The notes below the pieces were generated by a model, which ran no database searches, was not told where the DNA came from, and saw only the letters and a program-made list of their open reading frames with translations. From Chitinophagaceae bacterium (lineage in GTDB: Bacteria > Bacteroidota > Bacteroidia > Chitinophagales > Chitinophagaceae), in the NCBI GenBank assembly GCA_023957755.1, contig JAMLGT010000007.1, positions 62,001 to 126,000 of the forward strand: 64,000 bases of DNA, read 5' to 3'. The position numbers and the translations under genes are program-made. Of the stretch, positions 47,630 to 56,803 are shown in pieces (within the stretch, counting starts at the first letter, position 1; the number at the start of each line of letters is the position of its first letter).

Positions 47630-48456
47630 CCACTCATTCCCATGGTGAGAATTCTGATGCCTACAATCGCCAGAGAGATTGCCAGTGCCTTCACAATAAA
47701 CTTTCCTTGTATTCGCCTTGAGAGATAAGCCCCCAACTGTGCGCCACCAATGACTCCCACTATCAATGAAAGCGTCATCTTCAGCACATGAGGATCATTA
47801 TAAGTGCCACTCAATGCGTGAACGATTACACTAACCGTAGCCATTATAGCCAGAATAAAATGGGAGGTGGCTGTGGCTAAGTGAACCGGAAAATTCAACC
47901 ACTCTATCATTGCCGGCACATGAATAATACCACCACCGATTCCAAGCAGAGGAGAAAAATATCCTACAAGTACGCTTATGAGCATTCCCAGTTTCAGATT
48001 GTATGAATAATCATACTCCTCACCCCATTTATCCACCAACTTTTGATGTGTCCATGAAGGTTGGGCAACAGCCCCCTTTGATACCGCCTTTTTTTTACCT
48101 CTGAAGAAAAGAAAAACAGCCAGCGCTATCAGTATGACTCCAAACAGTAGATCAAACACCCCCCGCGGGATATATTTTGTAGTGATAACCCCCAGAATCG
48201 ATCCTGGGATTGTACATATCGCAAAGATGATACCTGCTTTATAGTCCACCCGCTTTGCCCTCATATACGCAGTGGAGCCCGAAGTAGCATTTGCAGCTAC
48301 CACCGCTATAGAAATAGCGGTAACCACATCAGGAGAAAAAGCAGGGAAAGCCAATAACATAAACGGTACCAGGATAAAACCGCCGCCTGCGCCAATCAAA
48401 GTGCCCAGCGTGCCCACCAGAAATCCTATTGCTATTAAGACAATAATATTATCCAT
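47626..48456 (-). CDS. TauE/SafE family sulfite exporter-like membrane protein
   Basis: 276 residues with eight predicted transmembrane helices in two related halves. Signatures: GTLIGAGGGFILVPFMLL in the first half and PLLGIGGGIIHVPAMI in the second. Members export sulfite, sulfoacetate or related anions; the actual substrate here is unknown. The stop overlaps the end of the FUSC gene. Confidence 0.88.
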   Translation of the reverse strand: MDNIIVLIAIGFLVGTLGTLIGAGGGFILVPFMLLAFPAFSPDVVTAISIAVVAANATSGSTAYMRAKRVDYKAGIIFAICTIPGSILGVITTKYIPRGVFDLLFGVILIALAVFLFFRGKKKAVSKGAVAQPSWTHQKLVDKWGEEYDYSYNLKLGMLISVLVGYFSPLLGIGGGIIHVPAMIEWLNFPVHLATATSHFILAIMATVSVIVHALSGTYNDPHVLKMTLSLIVGVIGGAQLGAYLSRRIQGKFIVKALAISLAIVGIRILTMGMSG

Positions 48457-48844
48457 ACATCAAACTTCACCAAACGCGGTCAAAGGTAATAAAGTGGGGA
48501 AATACAAAATAAGTTACAAGCATTATCAAACATCTTCTGTGAGATATAAAACCAACTCTCCCTTTCCAATATAATCAACATTCATTCCTCCTCAAACGGG
48601 AAAGTTACTTCCGGAAAATCACCTATTTCATTACTTACTTTCGTAAGAAATGCCTGTTATGGTTCACTGAAGGTAAATAGCTACCCGGATTTATTTGAAA
48701 AAAGAATTAGACATAACCTAAAACCAATATATAGCCTTGGGTACTTTGGGAGACACCTTACTATAGCCCCTCATCCAGCTTTCGTTCCTGGCTATCACTT
48801 CGTTTACTCATGCACGTAGCAGCATCACTAATTCAATAATTTTT

Positions 48845-48989
48845 TTATCATTGTCCGGTTAAATTATTCAATATGTGGCTAAAGCCCTTGTTGAGTAAGA
48901 CTTTCATAGCCCTACCCTAAAGGGTAGGGTAATAAATATAAAACCTAAGCCCAATGGGCTTTAGCCCAACTTAATCGGACAACAATAAA
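48845..48989 (+). repeat. MITE-like intergenic repeat, copy 2 (best copy)
   Basis: 145 bp. The ends TTATCATTGTCCGGTTAAA and the reverse complement of the right end, TTATTGTTGTCCGATTAAG, form imperfect terminal inverted repeats. Inside are GGCTAAAGCCC mirrored by GGGCTTTAGCCC and a central palindrome CCCTAAAGGGTAGGG. It could fold into one long hairpin. It has no coding capacity. Confidence 0.7.
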
Positions 48990-49059
48990 TTTTTTTTTCA
49001 ATCTCTTCACCCGTCTTTTTCAAGAGTTCGTTTGTCTCGTCTTTGGGTTATTGGACTTG

Positions 49060-49375
49060 TTGCCTGATGGTTGTAATGTGTTCCGCTTTTCCTTATTGTT
49101 TGTCGATTGGTAGAACCGGAATTGGTAAATTTGAAATATCTTATGGTGCTAAATATCTATTTGTTGCCCCTGTAATGCTCCTCCTGATTCCTGCTTACAT
49201 TAAGCTGCCTCATAGAAAATGATATATAAAAGCGTTGTTCGATAAAGAGTTTGTTTGAAACTTTACAATGTCGCCACTTAAAAAACAATCTCCTTCAAAA
49301 CTCAAAAATGCAATCTTACCAATTGTAGCTCCTGTAATTACTACTAAAACATCTCCAATTTTCAGTTTATGCTTC
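49060..49375 (-). pseudogene. Type I restriction specificity subunit (HsdS) remnant
   Basis: On the minus strand KLKIGDVLVVITGATIGKIA and GDCFLSGDIVKFQTN are the conserved end of an HsdS target-recognition domain. After a stop near 49210 another piece reads ATNRYLAP, stop, DISNLPIPVLPIDKQ, the usual start of the following conserved helix region. At least two stops are present and the upstream side is replaced by palindromic repeats. It belongs to the same decayed locus as the fragment at 50.5-50.9 kb. Confidence 0.65.
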
Positions 49376-49380
49376 CTGTT

Positions 49381-49977
49381 TCTAATCCCGAAGGGGTTGT
49401 ATGTTTGTAGAAAAATGAAATATCGCAATTATACGACCCCCGATGGGGTCGTGTAAATTTTCTTCTCCAATTGGCTATAATCATCAGAACCCTTCGGGTT
49501 AATATTATAAGGATCCCTACTTTGGTATAATCATTAAAACACATCGGGCTCATATTGCGACGAACCTCTGCATTGTCATAGACATTGAAATCCTCCGGGT
49601 TTATCTTTCATTTTTCGCTCTTAATTCCGAAGGGATTGTATGTCTATAGAAGAGGATTTACAGCAATTGGCGACCCCGATGGGGTCGTGTAAATTTTCTT
49701 CTCCAATTGGCTATAATCATCAGAACCCTTCGGGTTAATATTTTAAGGATCCCTACTTTAGTATAATCATTAAAACACATCGTGCTCATATTGCGACGAA
49801 CCTCTGCATTGTCAAAGACATTGAAATCCTCCGGGTTTATCTTTCATTTTTCGCTCTTAATCCCGAAGGGATTGTATGTCTATAGAAGAGGATTTACAGC
49901 AATTGGCGACCCCGATGGGGTCGTATAAATTTCCTTCTCCAATTGGCTATAAACATAAGTACCCTTCGGATTCTTTC
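49381..49977. repeat. 236-bp tandem array of palindrome-rich (REP-like) units
   Basis: About two and a half direct copies with a period of 236 bp; the marker CGATGGGGTC recurs at 49441, 49677 and 49913. Each unit holds several short palindromes: GACCCCGATGGGGTC, AACCCTTCGGGTT, TCCCGAAGGGA, ATCCTCCGGGT and ACACATCGGGCT. The copies differ at only a few positions, so the amplification is recent. The array touches the 3' end of the RAYT gene. Confidence 0.85.
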
Positions 49978-50439
49978 TTATTCTATCCATTCAAATAAAT
50001 ATTCATCTTTAAATTCAACACTAAATTTTTTCAAAAAATCTAAATATTCTTCCCTGAATGTTTTTTTGCGATGACGCTCCTTTTGGTTTACAACATAATT
50101 AATCACATTATCCAATGCCGAATGACTATAGGAGAACGCTCCATATCCTTCTTGCCAGCTAAACTTATGATTTGAAAACTTTTTTTCATTGATAAACTCA
50201 TTGGATGATTTCTTTATCTCTCTTACAAGGTCGGATAAACAACAGGATGGTTTCATTCCCACAACAAAATGTATATGATCGGGCATTCCATTTATCGCTA
50301 ACATCTTTTGCCCCTTATTTCTTACAATACCAGAAATGTATTTATACAACTCCTCCTCCCAATGGGGTTTAATAAGGCTTTCTCTGCCTTTTACGGCAAA
50401 CACAACCTGAATGTATATTTGCGAAAATGTTCCCGGCAT
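49978..50439 (-). CDS. REP-associated tyrosine transposase (RAYT, IS200-like Y1 family)
   Basis: 153 residues, the right size for a Y1 HUH transposase. The HUH motif is MPDHIHFVVG (about 52-61), and the nucleophile tyrosine is probably in NVINYVVNQKERHRKKTF. The N-terminus SQIYIQVVFAVKGRESLI is typical of the Bacteroidota RAYT group. Such enzymes act on palindromic REP sequences rather than on their own flanking ends. Here such sequences form a tandem array directly downstream, and the gene has landed in a broken restriction locus. Confidence 0.85.
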   Translation of the reverse strand: MPGTFSQIYIQVVFAVKGRESLIKPHWEEELYKYISGIVRNKGQKMLAINGMPDHIHFVVGMKPSCCLSDLVREIKKSSNEFINEKKFSNHKFSWQEGYGAFSYSHSALDNVINYVVNQKERHRKKTFREEYLDFLKKFSVEFKDEYLFEWIE

Positions 50440-50449
50440 TATTTTTCTG

Positions 50450-50890
50450 TATTGTTAATGTGAGCAATAAATATGGATAGTTCTTTTCCTATTTCAATCC
50501 TGCTTTTCGGTTTCCTGCCCGGAACTTCCCAATACTGATTTTTAATTCGTGAAGTTGTTCAAACATATTTTGCACCTTCGGCAACTGCGCAACTGCATAC
50601 CAGGTTAACCGCGATGTTAAACTGCTGATCGTTTAAATCTCCTTTTTTTGAACTCAACTAAAATAAAGGTTTCTTCACATTCATCGTCTGAATATACGGC
50701 CATGTCCGCTTTCTTTGTTTCGGAACCCATTTGAAAAGGAATAAACTTTTTAATTCTATATTCAGGATAGCCCTAAATTAAAACCAACGTCAAGAAAGTT
50801 TCGGCTTGCACTTTTTCTTCGGGATTGTTGTAATTCCATTTTTTGTTTCGATGAACCTATGTCATAAAGTTTTTTCTTCATCAAACCGAA
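50450..50890 (-). pseudogene. Type I restriction HsdR_N-like domain remnant
   Basis: The minus strand reads NPEEKVQAETFLTLVLI, a TAG stop, then GYPEYRIKKFIPFQMGSETKKADMAVYSDDECEETFILVEFKK. After a slip in an A run it continues GDLNDQQFNIAVNLVCSCAV, AEGAKYV, a TGA stop, and SRIKNQYWEVPGRKPKSRIE. This is the N-terminal HSDR_N_2-type nuclease domain (PD-(D/E)XK, acidic residue in KADMAVYSDDE and E-F-K in LVEFKK) found at the front of type I restriction/methylase polypeptides. With two stops and at least one frameshift it is dead. The rest of the gene is gone. Confidence 0.75.
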
Positions 50891-51204
50891 TAAGTCCTTT
50901 TTTTATGCCTGTCGCTAATAAATTCATCGCCCTATTTCAAATATATTCAGGTCGCTAAGTTAAGTTTTTAAATGCCGTTACTGTTATACCCCCCCTCAAA
51001 CTGGCCAATGCATTCATGCTGGCATAGATAGACTCCTGGACAGAAAAAGCAATTCAAAATGGGAAGCTTTGTCTCTTTTTCAGAAAGGTTGTATTACCAA
51101 AGAAGCTGGGCTTTTTATAAATACCCCTCCTTCCTAATACAAAAATTCCCTTATTTTACATCCTTTACAACTAACACCTCACCTCTGAACAGGCAAATTA
51201 TCAC

Positions 51205-52341
51205 ATGCTCAATGCACAAATATCAAAATCTGCTTTTGCCGATTCCAAGCCGCACTATGAAATTCTGGATGGATTACGGGGAATAGCTGCTATTACAGTA
51301 GTCATCTTTCACATCTTTGAAGCGTTCGCCACAAGCCACCTCGACCAGAAAGTCAATCACGGCTATCTCGCAGTGGATTTCTTTTTCATCCTGTCAGGAT
51401 TCGTAGTAGGGTATGCCTACGATGACCGGTGGGGTAAGATGAACATTAAAGACTTCCTCAAGCGCCGACTGATACGTCTGCATCCCATGGTAGTAATGGG
51501 TTCCGTAATTGGCGGACTGATGTTCTACACTCAGGCTACTGATGCATGGAACGATGTATCAGGCATTAGTTTTGGTGCATTGCTTTTCGCAACAGTATTA
51601 GGTGCACTGCTGATCCCTGCTCCTCCGGGCGTGGAGGTGCGCGGACTTGGTGAAATGTTTCCGCTAAATGGGCCAAGCTGGTCCCTGTTCTTTGAGTACA
51701 TCGGTAATATCCTTTATGCACTGTTCCTTCGCAAATTACCTACAAAAATCCTGGCACTGGTAGTGCTTGCAGGAGGTATCAGCCTGGCACGATTTGCCAT
51801 CTGGGGGCCACTCGGCGACATTTGTGCCGGCTTCTCACTTACCGGAGTGGAATTTACAGCTGGGATTTCCAGACTGGTCTTTTCATTCTCTGCAGGATTG
51901 TTACTATACAGAATATTTAAGCCGATAAGGATTAAGGGTAGCTTCTGGATCGGAACAATCACATTAATTGCGTTGCTTTCGCTGCCCAGAATCGGAGGAG
52001 CCGACCACCTTTGGGCGAACGGACTTTATGAAACCATTTGTACAATTATTGTATTCCCACTTCTCGTGTATCTCGGAGCCTCAGAACAAAACATCAGTAA
52101 GCAACTGACAAGCCTTTGTAAATTTCTTGGGAATATATCCTACCCTTTATACATGGTGCACTATCCCTTCATCTATCTATACTACGCATGGGTGAAAAAT
52201 AATAATCTCACTTTTTCAGAATCAATATGGGGTGCAGCAGGTGTTGTTGTTGGAAGCTTTGTACTCGCTTATCTCTGCCTGAAACTTTATGATATCCCCC
52301 TGAGAAGATACCTTACAAAGAGATTCTTAAAGGTCAGGTAA
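51205..52341 (+). CDS. Acyltransferase 3 (OafA/YrhL) family membrane protein
   Basis: 378 residues, about ten transmembrane segments. The N-terminal signature LDGLRGIAAITVVIFHIFEAF holds the conserved R and H, followed by GYLAVDFFFILSGFVVGYAY and RRLIRLHPM. These are the catalytic and substrate-channel motifs of membrane O-acyltransferases that modify sugars, lipids or cell-wall polymers. The substrate is not evident, and it appears to be a single-gene unit. Confidence 0.88.
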   Translation: MLNAQISKSAFADSKPHYEILDGLRGIAAITVVIFHIFEAFATSHLDQKVNHGYLAVDFFFILSGFVVGYAYDDRWGKMNIKDFLKRRLIRLHPMVVMGSVIGGLMFYTQATDAWNDVSGISFGALLFATVLGALLIPAPPGVEVRGLGEMFPLNGPSWSLFFEYIGNILYALFLRKLPTKILALVVLAGGISLARFAIWGPLGDICAGFSLTGVEFTAGISRLVFSFSAGLLLYRIFKPIRIKGSFWIGTITLIALLSLPRIGGADHLWANGLYETICTIIVFPLLVYLGASEQNISKQLTSLCKFLGNISYPLYMVHYPFIYLYYAWVKNNNLTFSESIWGAAGVVVGSFVLAYLCLKLYDIPLRRYLTKRFLKVR

Positions 52342-52397
52342 CGATAAACAGATTAGGTCGTTTTACACTTGATTGAAAAAGCAGTAGCGTCCTTCCT

Positions 52398-53186
52398 TCA
52401 ACGTAGAATGCCTCTTTCAGAAATACCTATGCCAAACAAAGCATAGTCATACTTCACCGGATCAGCAGGATCCAGTTCCCTAAGCCGACTGGTTAATTCC
52501 ATAGCTGCTTTCCAGTCATTCTGCTTTCGGGAAAGCAACCCCACCCTGCGGGCAATCCGCGATACGTGTACATCTAAGGGACATACGAGATTTGCGGCAC
52601 TTACACTTTTCCAGATGCCGAAATCCACACCACTTGCATCCTGACGCACCATCCAACGAAGAAACATGTTTAATCGTTTGCATGCGGAGTTTCGCTTAGG
52701 CGCTGCGATATGTTTCCTCGTCCGGGCGGGCGCTCACGGCATCGAGAAGAAGTAATCATAAAAATGATTTAATGCGGCTTCTACCGGTTCAGCCGCAGCT
52801 AAAACCTCTTTATTAAAAAATGCAGTCTCCAGCGAGGTATGATTGCTGTAATGGTATCTGAGGAATGAAATGAAGTACAAAAGGTCATCACTATTAAAGG
52901 TACGATGTACAAAACCCTCCATCTGACTCAGTGCTGCATCGGAATGGTCCAGACAAAACTTATGAGGTTTATTATCCATTAGCCTGAGCAGCGCTTCACT
53001 TTTTTTGATAATTGTGCTTCTGCTACCCCAGGCGAAGATGGCAGCAAACAACCCTGCTATCTCAATATCCTGTTTCTTTGAAAAACGGTGCGGAATGCTG
53101 ACAGGATCATCCTTAATGAATCCCGGCACATTGAATTCTGCTACTTTTTCGTCAAGAAATACTTTCAGATTGTGCACCTTATCCAT
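52398..53186 (-). pseudogene. TIGR02757 family protein interrupted by an in-frame TGA
   Basis: The frame starting at ATG 53186 (MDKVHNLKVFLDEK) runs to a TGA at 52736-52734 after YDYFFSMP, then continues in the same frame APARTRKHIAAPKRNSACKR and onward to 52398. The second part (FLRWMVRQDASGVDFGIW, VCPLDVHVSRIARRVGLL) is the conserved core of TIGR02757, conserved Bacteroidota proteins with no defined function. Family members read P-H/R-A-P where the TGA stands, so a CGA arginine or similar has probably changed. No other damage is seen. The start overlaps the end of the transsulfuration gene by 8 nt. Confidence 0.75.
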
Positions 53187-54321
53187 CGATGGCCTGGTGA
53201 AGGTCTTCAATCAGGTCCTCTGCATCCTCGATCCCCACACTGAGCCGGATGAGAGAATCCGTGAGTCCATTCTTCAATCGTTGTTCCCGAGGTATGCTGG
53301 CATGCGTCATAGTAGCCGGATGGCCGATCAGACTTTCCACCCCTCCGAGGCTCTCCGCCAAAGAAAACAACTTAGTGCGGGATAATACCTTCATGGCAGC
53401 CTCAATGCTGTCATCTTTCAGGGTAAAGCTCATCATTCCACCAAAGCCATGCATTTGCCTGCGGGCAACTTCATAATTGGGATGGTCTTCAAACCCACAC
53501 CAGTTCACTTTATCCACCTTTTCATTGGCACGAAGCCAGCGGGCAATTCTCTCTCCATTTTCACAATGGCGCTGCATTCTCACGTGCAACGTCTTCAATC
53601 CACGCAATACCAGAAAGCAATCCTGTGGCCCCGGCACGGCACCACAACTATTCTGGATAAATGCTAATTGTTCATTCAGATTATCATCATTCACTACTAT
53701 ACATCCATGCACCACATCCGAATGGCCGGCAATATATTTGGTAGCAGAGTGCACTACTATATCAGCTCCCAAATCGAGCGGATTTTGCAGATAAGGCGAG
53801 GCGAAGGTGTTATCTACCGCCAGCAGTACATTCTTAGATCTGCATATTTGTGCCACGGCTTCGATATCGGTCACTGTCATCATGGGGTTGGTTGGAGTTT
53901 CAGTCCAGACCATCCTGGTATGTGTATTCATAAGGCCTGCCAGTTCATCAGGATTCTGCATATTGCAGAAAGTAAACCTGATACCGTATTTCTCAAATAC
54001 CTTAGTGAAAATTCTGAAAGTGCCTCCATACATATCTGCTGCTGCAATCAGTTCATCGCCTGGTTTCAGCAACTTCACCACTGCATCCGTGGCGGCCATT
54101 CCACTGGAAAAACACAAGGCATGCCTGCCATTCTCAGCCGCTGCTAATGCCGACTGCAGCGCAGACCGTGTAGGATTATGAGTGCGTGAATACTCATATC
54201 CTTTATTCTTTCCGGGCGCCTCCTGCACATAAGTAGAAGTCTGATAGATTGGCGTCATGATGGCCCCTGTAGCCGGGTCGGGTTGCGCGCCGGCATGAAT
54301 ATACTTAGTTCCCTTTTTCAC
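53179..54321 (-). CDS. Trans-sulfuration PLP enzyme (cystathionine gamma-synthase/lyase family)
   Basis: 380 residues, the usual length. The PLP lysine is K195 in HSATKYIAGHSDVVHG, with YEYSRTHNPTR at 43-52, FSSGMAA at 71-77 and TPTNPMM near 142-148. The family contains cystathionine gamma-synthase, gamma-lyase and methionine gamma-lyase, which sequence alone separates poorly. It makes or breaks the C-S bond in methionine/cysteine metabolism. Translation of the next gene overlaps its end. Confidence 0.88.
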   Translation of the reverse strand: MKKGTKYIHAGAQPDPATGAIMTPIYQTSTYVQEAPGKNKGYEYSRTHNPTRSALQSALAAAENGRHALCFSSGMAATDAVVKLLKPGDELIAAADMYGGTFRIFTKVFEKYGIRFTFCNMQNPDELAGLMNTHTRMVWTETPTNPMMTVTDIEAVAQICRSKNVLLAVDNTFASPYLQNPLDLGADIVVHSATKYIAGHSDVVHGCIVVNDDNLNEQLAFIQNSCGAVPGPQDCFLVLRGLKTLHVRMQRHCENGERIARWLRANEKVDKVNWCGFEDHPNYEVARRQMHGFGGMMSFTLKDDSIEAAMKVLSRTKLFSLAESLGGVESLIGHPATMTHASIPREQRLKNGLTDSLIRLSVGIEDAEDLIEDLHQAIDG

Positions 54322-54342
54322 TATACTGATATTTTTTTCTAA

Positions 54343-54912
54343 TCAAAAATTAATAGGCAGACTCGCTTTGAAAGTATCCCAATACACATTCAGGTCTGCT
54401 CCTGTATTTGTTTTTGTAAAAACCATTGTCAGATCCTCAACCGGTTCATTCTTTGCTACCGGGACAGTCACCCGCACCACATCTCTCGACGCATTATATT
54501 TGAATGCTCCCCATACATCCGTGTCTCTGTTTACAATAAATGTCCATTTATCCTGCACAGGAATCGCATAGAGTGTGTATCTTCCTTTCTTAACAGCTTT
54601 CCCGCCAATTTTTACATCTCTGAAAAACTCTATTTCTGTGGCCTCATTAGCGCCCAGCCTCCAGACATCACCATAATCAATTAGTCCTCCAAAAATGATT
54701 CTGCCATTCACGTGTGGCCGGCTGTAAATCACTCTCATCACGGGGCTGACAGGAGCCTTATTCTGAATTTTGAGAATTGGGTAATCTGATGGATAATAAG
54801 CTACATCCAGTGGCGACTGATCCACAGGAGGCAACACACCAGCTGTCTGAGCAGTAAGAATCTGGGTTGTAAAAAGAAGGCAAATAGTAGTGAGAGTTAT
54901 ACTTTTCATAAA
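54343..54912 (-). CDS. Secreted DUF2911 domain protein
   Basis: 189 residues from the ATG at 54912, which gives a clean signal peptide (TLTTICLLFTTQILTAQ). DUF2911 is marked by DYGDVWRLGANEATEIEF, GKAVKKGRYTLYAIP, KWTFIVNRDTDVWGAF and a final DLNVYWDTFKASLPI. The family is small, beta-rich and periplasmic, with unknown function. Confidence 0.85.
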   Translation of the reverse strand, partial: FMKSITLTTICLLFTTQILTAQTAGVLPPVDQSPLDVAYYPSDYPILKIQNKAPVSPVMRVIYSRPHVNGRIIFGGLIDYGDVWRLGANEATEIEFFRDVKIGGKAVKKGRYTLYAIPVQDKWTFIVNRDTDVWGAFKYNASRDVVRVTVPVAKNEPVEDLTMVFTKTNTGADLNVYWDTFKASLPINF

Positions 54913-54939
54913 GATCGAGTTATGCAAATATAGAACGAT

Positions 54940-55536
54940 TTAACGGGTGTTTAGTTGCATAAGAGATTGCTTTGAATACTTCAGCACATCAGGATAAAAT
55001 GCCCGATAGCATGCTTCCAGCCGGCTATAATATTTTTCCAAAGTATCCACCGCCATTGAGGCATCATCCATATACCTCGCTCGTCTGACCAATCCTCCAA
55101 AACTTCTCTGAATTCCATCTCTTGTACGGTAGTTATACATCCAATTCTCCTGCCGCATGTAACGAAACATATATGCAAACACTTCAGGAAGATATCTTTC
55201 AAAATTTGAAATTGACTTATAGGTATCAATTGAGAATTTGTACAATGCTTTCCCGGCGGGAAATACATTAGGATCATTTGCAAGAAAATGGTCATACACC
55301 ACATCCACAAAAGCTCCTGAATACAAACGGTAATCGGCTCTGAAAAATGACTTAGCCTCTGCCGTCGCAGGATGACTATCTGTAAATTCGTCAATCATCC
55401 TATGCAATCGGATTCCTTTTTGAATACCTTCAGGATATTCTAACTTCTTTTTTCCCTTCACAAAGTCACTGATCATATTGCCCACGAGAATCTCATCCTC
55501 CGAAAATGACAACACCGCATGTGCCAGAAAATTCAT
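54940..55536 (-). CDS. acpH: Acyl carrier protein phosphodiesterase (AcpH/DUF479)
   Basis: 198 residues. The family opening MNFLAHAVLSFSEDEILVGNMISDFVKG, with the conserved H and D residues, is complete, and GIRLHRMIDEFTDSHPA and VYDHFLANDP carry the other metal-ligand positions of this HD-like hydrolase. It removes the phosphopantetheine arm from holo-ACP. It is the first gene of a minus-strand run with the DUF2911 gene 27 nt downstream. Confidence 0.85.
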   Translation of the reverse strand: MNFLAHAVLSFSEDEILVGNMISDFVKGKKKLEYPEGIQKGIRLHRMIDEFTDSHPATAEAKSFFRADYRLYSGAFVDVVYDHFLANDPNVFPAGKALYKFSIDTYKSISNFERYLPEVFAYMFRYMRQENWMYNYRTRDGIQRSFGGLVRRARYMDDASMAVDTLEKYYSRLEACYRAFYPDVLKYSKQSLMQLNTR

Positions 55537-55625
55537 ATCACAAAATTAAACAGATTACCTACCCGGCATAGAACTTATTGATTTTAAGGGCAAACAGTCT
55601 GGGAAAACCCGTTTTACTACATTAA

Positions 55626-55770
55626 TGCCTGACTATGTGAGATTAAAGTCCGGAAGGTTTAGGATTTTTATTCAATACTCAGACCTTAAGCGAAGGCCAC
55701 GGAAAGTCCTATTCAACAAGTGCTTAAACCAAATTTTAAATCATTTAACCGGACAATGAGGATTTTGTTA
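55626..55770 (-). repeat. MITE-like intergenic repeat, degenerate copy
   Basis: Read on the minus strand it begins TCATTGTCCGGTTAAATGA and continues GTTTAAGCACTTGTTGAATAG, aligning with copies 2 and 3. The right half has lost most of the palindromes. It lies between the divergent acpH and galM genes. Confidence 0.5.
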
Positions 55771-55804
55771 TAATAAAAAAGAAGAAAAATTTTTTGAAAC
55801 CGAA

Positions 55805-56791
55805 TTGACTAAGTTTGTGTCCTCAAAAAATGGACTGATGTTCAGTACCCGCATCTTAGAAAAAAACGGCTTTACAATCCACGCACTGGAAGACCAATCC
55901 TCCGGCTTTTTTGCTGAGATCTTACCCGACTGCGGAGCCGCTCTCCACGCTTTTGGCATTCGTAATGATCAGCATAATATCCAGATTATAGACTATTACG
56001 TTTCCAAACAGGAGTTTGATGAAAAGTGTGAATCACTCGGTTACAAAGGTTGTAAACTATCCCCATTTGTTTGCCGGCTGCGCCACAGCACTTTCACCTT
56101 CGGAAATAAGGAATATAGAATACTCGGACGCGATCTGAATGGCCATGCTATTCATGGATTAATCTATAACAAACGTTACCTGGTAACAAAAATGACCGCT
56201 GATGAGTCGAATGCGTCTGTTTCTATGTTGTACGAATACAGGTCAGAAAATAAGGGATTCCCTTTTGCTTACGACTGCGAAGTAACATGGACTCTGGAAC
56301 CCGGCGGCAAACTCAGCGTGCAAACTAAGATCACTAATCAAACGGACGGACTCATTCCTATCCAGGATGGTTGGCACCCTTACTTCAACCTGGGAGACAA
56401 GATTGACAATCTGGAACTCGAATTTCAATCAACCGGAAAACTTGTTTTTGACGATGAACTCTTGCCAACCGGCGAAAAAATACCAGATGCCACATTCGAT
56501 TCCCTCCACACAATCGGACAAATACATCTGGACAACTCTTTCATCCTCGACTTTCAGGAATGCCAGCCCCTTTGTGTATTGCGCAATAAACAGGCAGGAT
56601 ACGAATTGCAGATTTATCCCTCAGCATCGTATCCCATACTACAAATCTATACCCCGGATCACAGACAAAGTATAGCCATTGAAAACCTCAGTGGTCAACC
56701 TAACGCATTTAATATGGGTAATGGTTTTTTAACTCTCGAAAAATCAGAAAGTACCATTTTTAAAACAGCGTATAAAATTAACCTATTGTAA
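55805..56791 (+). CDS. galM: Aldose 1-epimerase (galactose mutarotase)
   Basis: About 328 residues from TTG 55805; an ATG at 55838 is an alternative. Catalytic residues are recognisable: the histidines in GHAIHGLIYNK and IQDGWHPYFNLG, the glutamate near the end in QSIAIENLSGQPNAFN, and the D of DLNGH. It interconverts the alpha and beta anomers of galactose or another aldose. It is followed after 12 nt by galactokinase, which uses the alpha anomer, so the two form a galactose-entry operon. Confidence 0.85.
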   Translation: MTKFVSSKNGLMFSTRILEKNGFTIHALEDQSSGFFAEILPDCGAALHAFGIRNDQHNIQIIDYYVSKQEFDEKCESLGYKGCKLSPFVCRLRHSTFTFGNKEYRILGRDLNGHAIHGLIYNKRYLVTKMTADESNASVSMLYEYRSENKGFPFAYDCEVTWTLEPGGKLSVQTKITNQTDGLIPIQDGWHPYFNLGDKIDNLELEFQSTGKLVFDDELLPTGEKIPDATFDSLHTIGQIHLDNSFILDFQECQPLCVLRNKQAGYELQIYPSASYPILQIYTPDHRQSIAIENLSGQPNAFNMGNGFLTLEKSESTIFKTAYKINLL

Positions 56792-56803
56792 ATCACCGCA
56801 TCT

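Noticed and set aside
49381..49977. CRISPR array
   Set aside because: The repeated unit is 236 bp and nearly uniform, without short repeats and variable spacers, and there are no cas genes.
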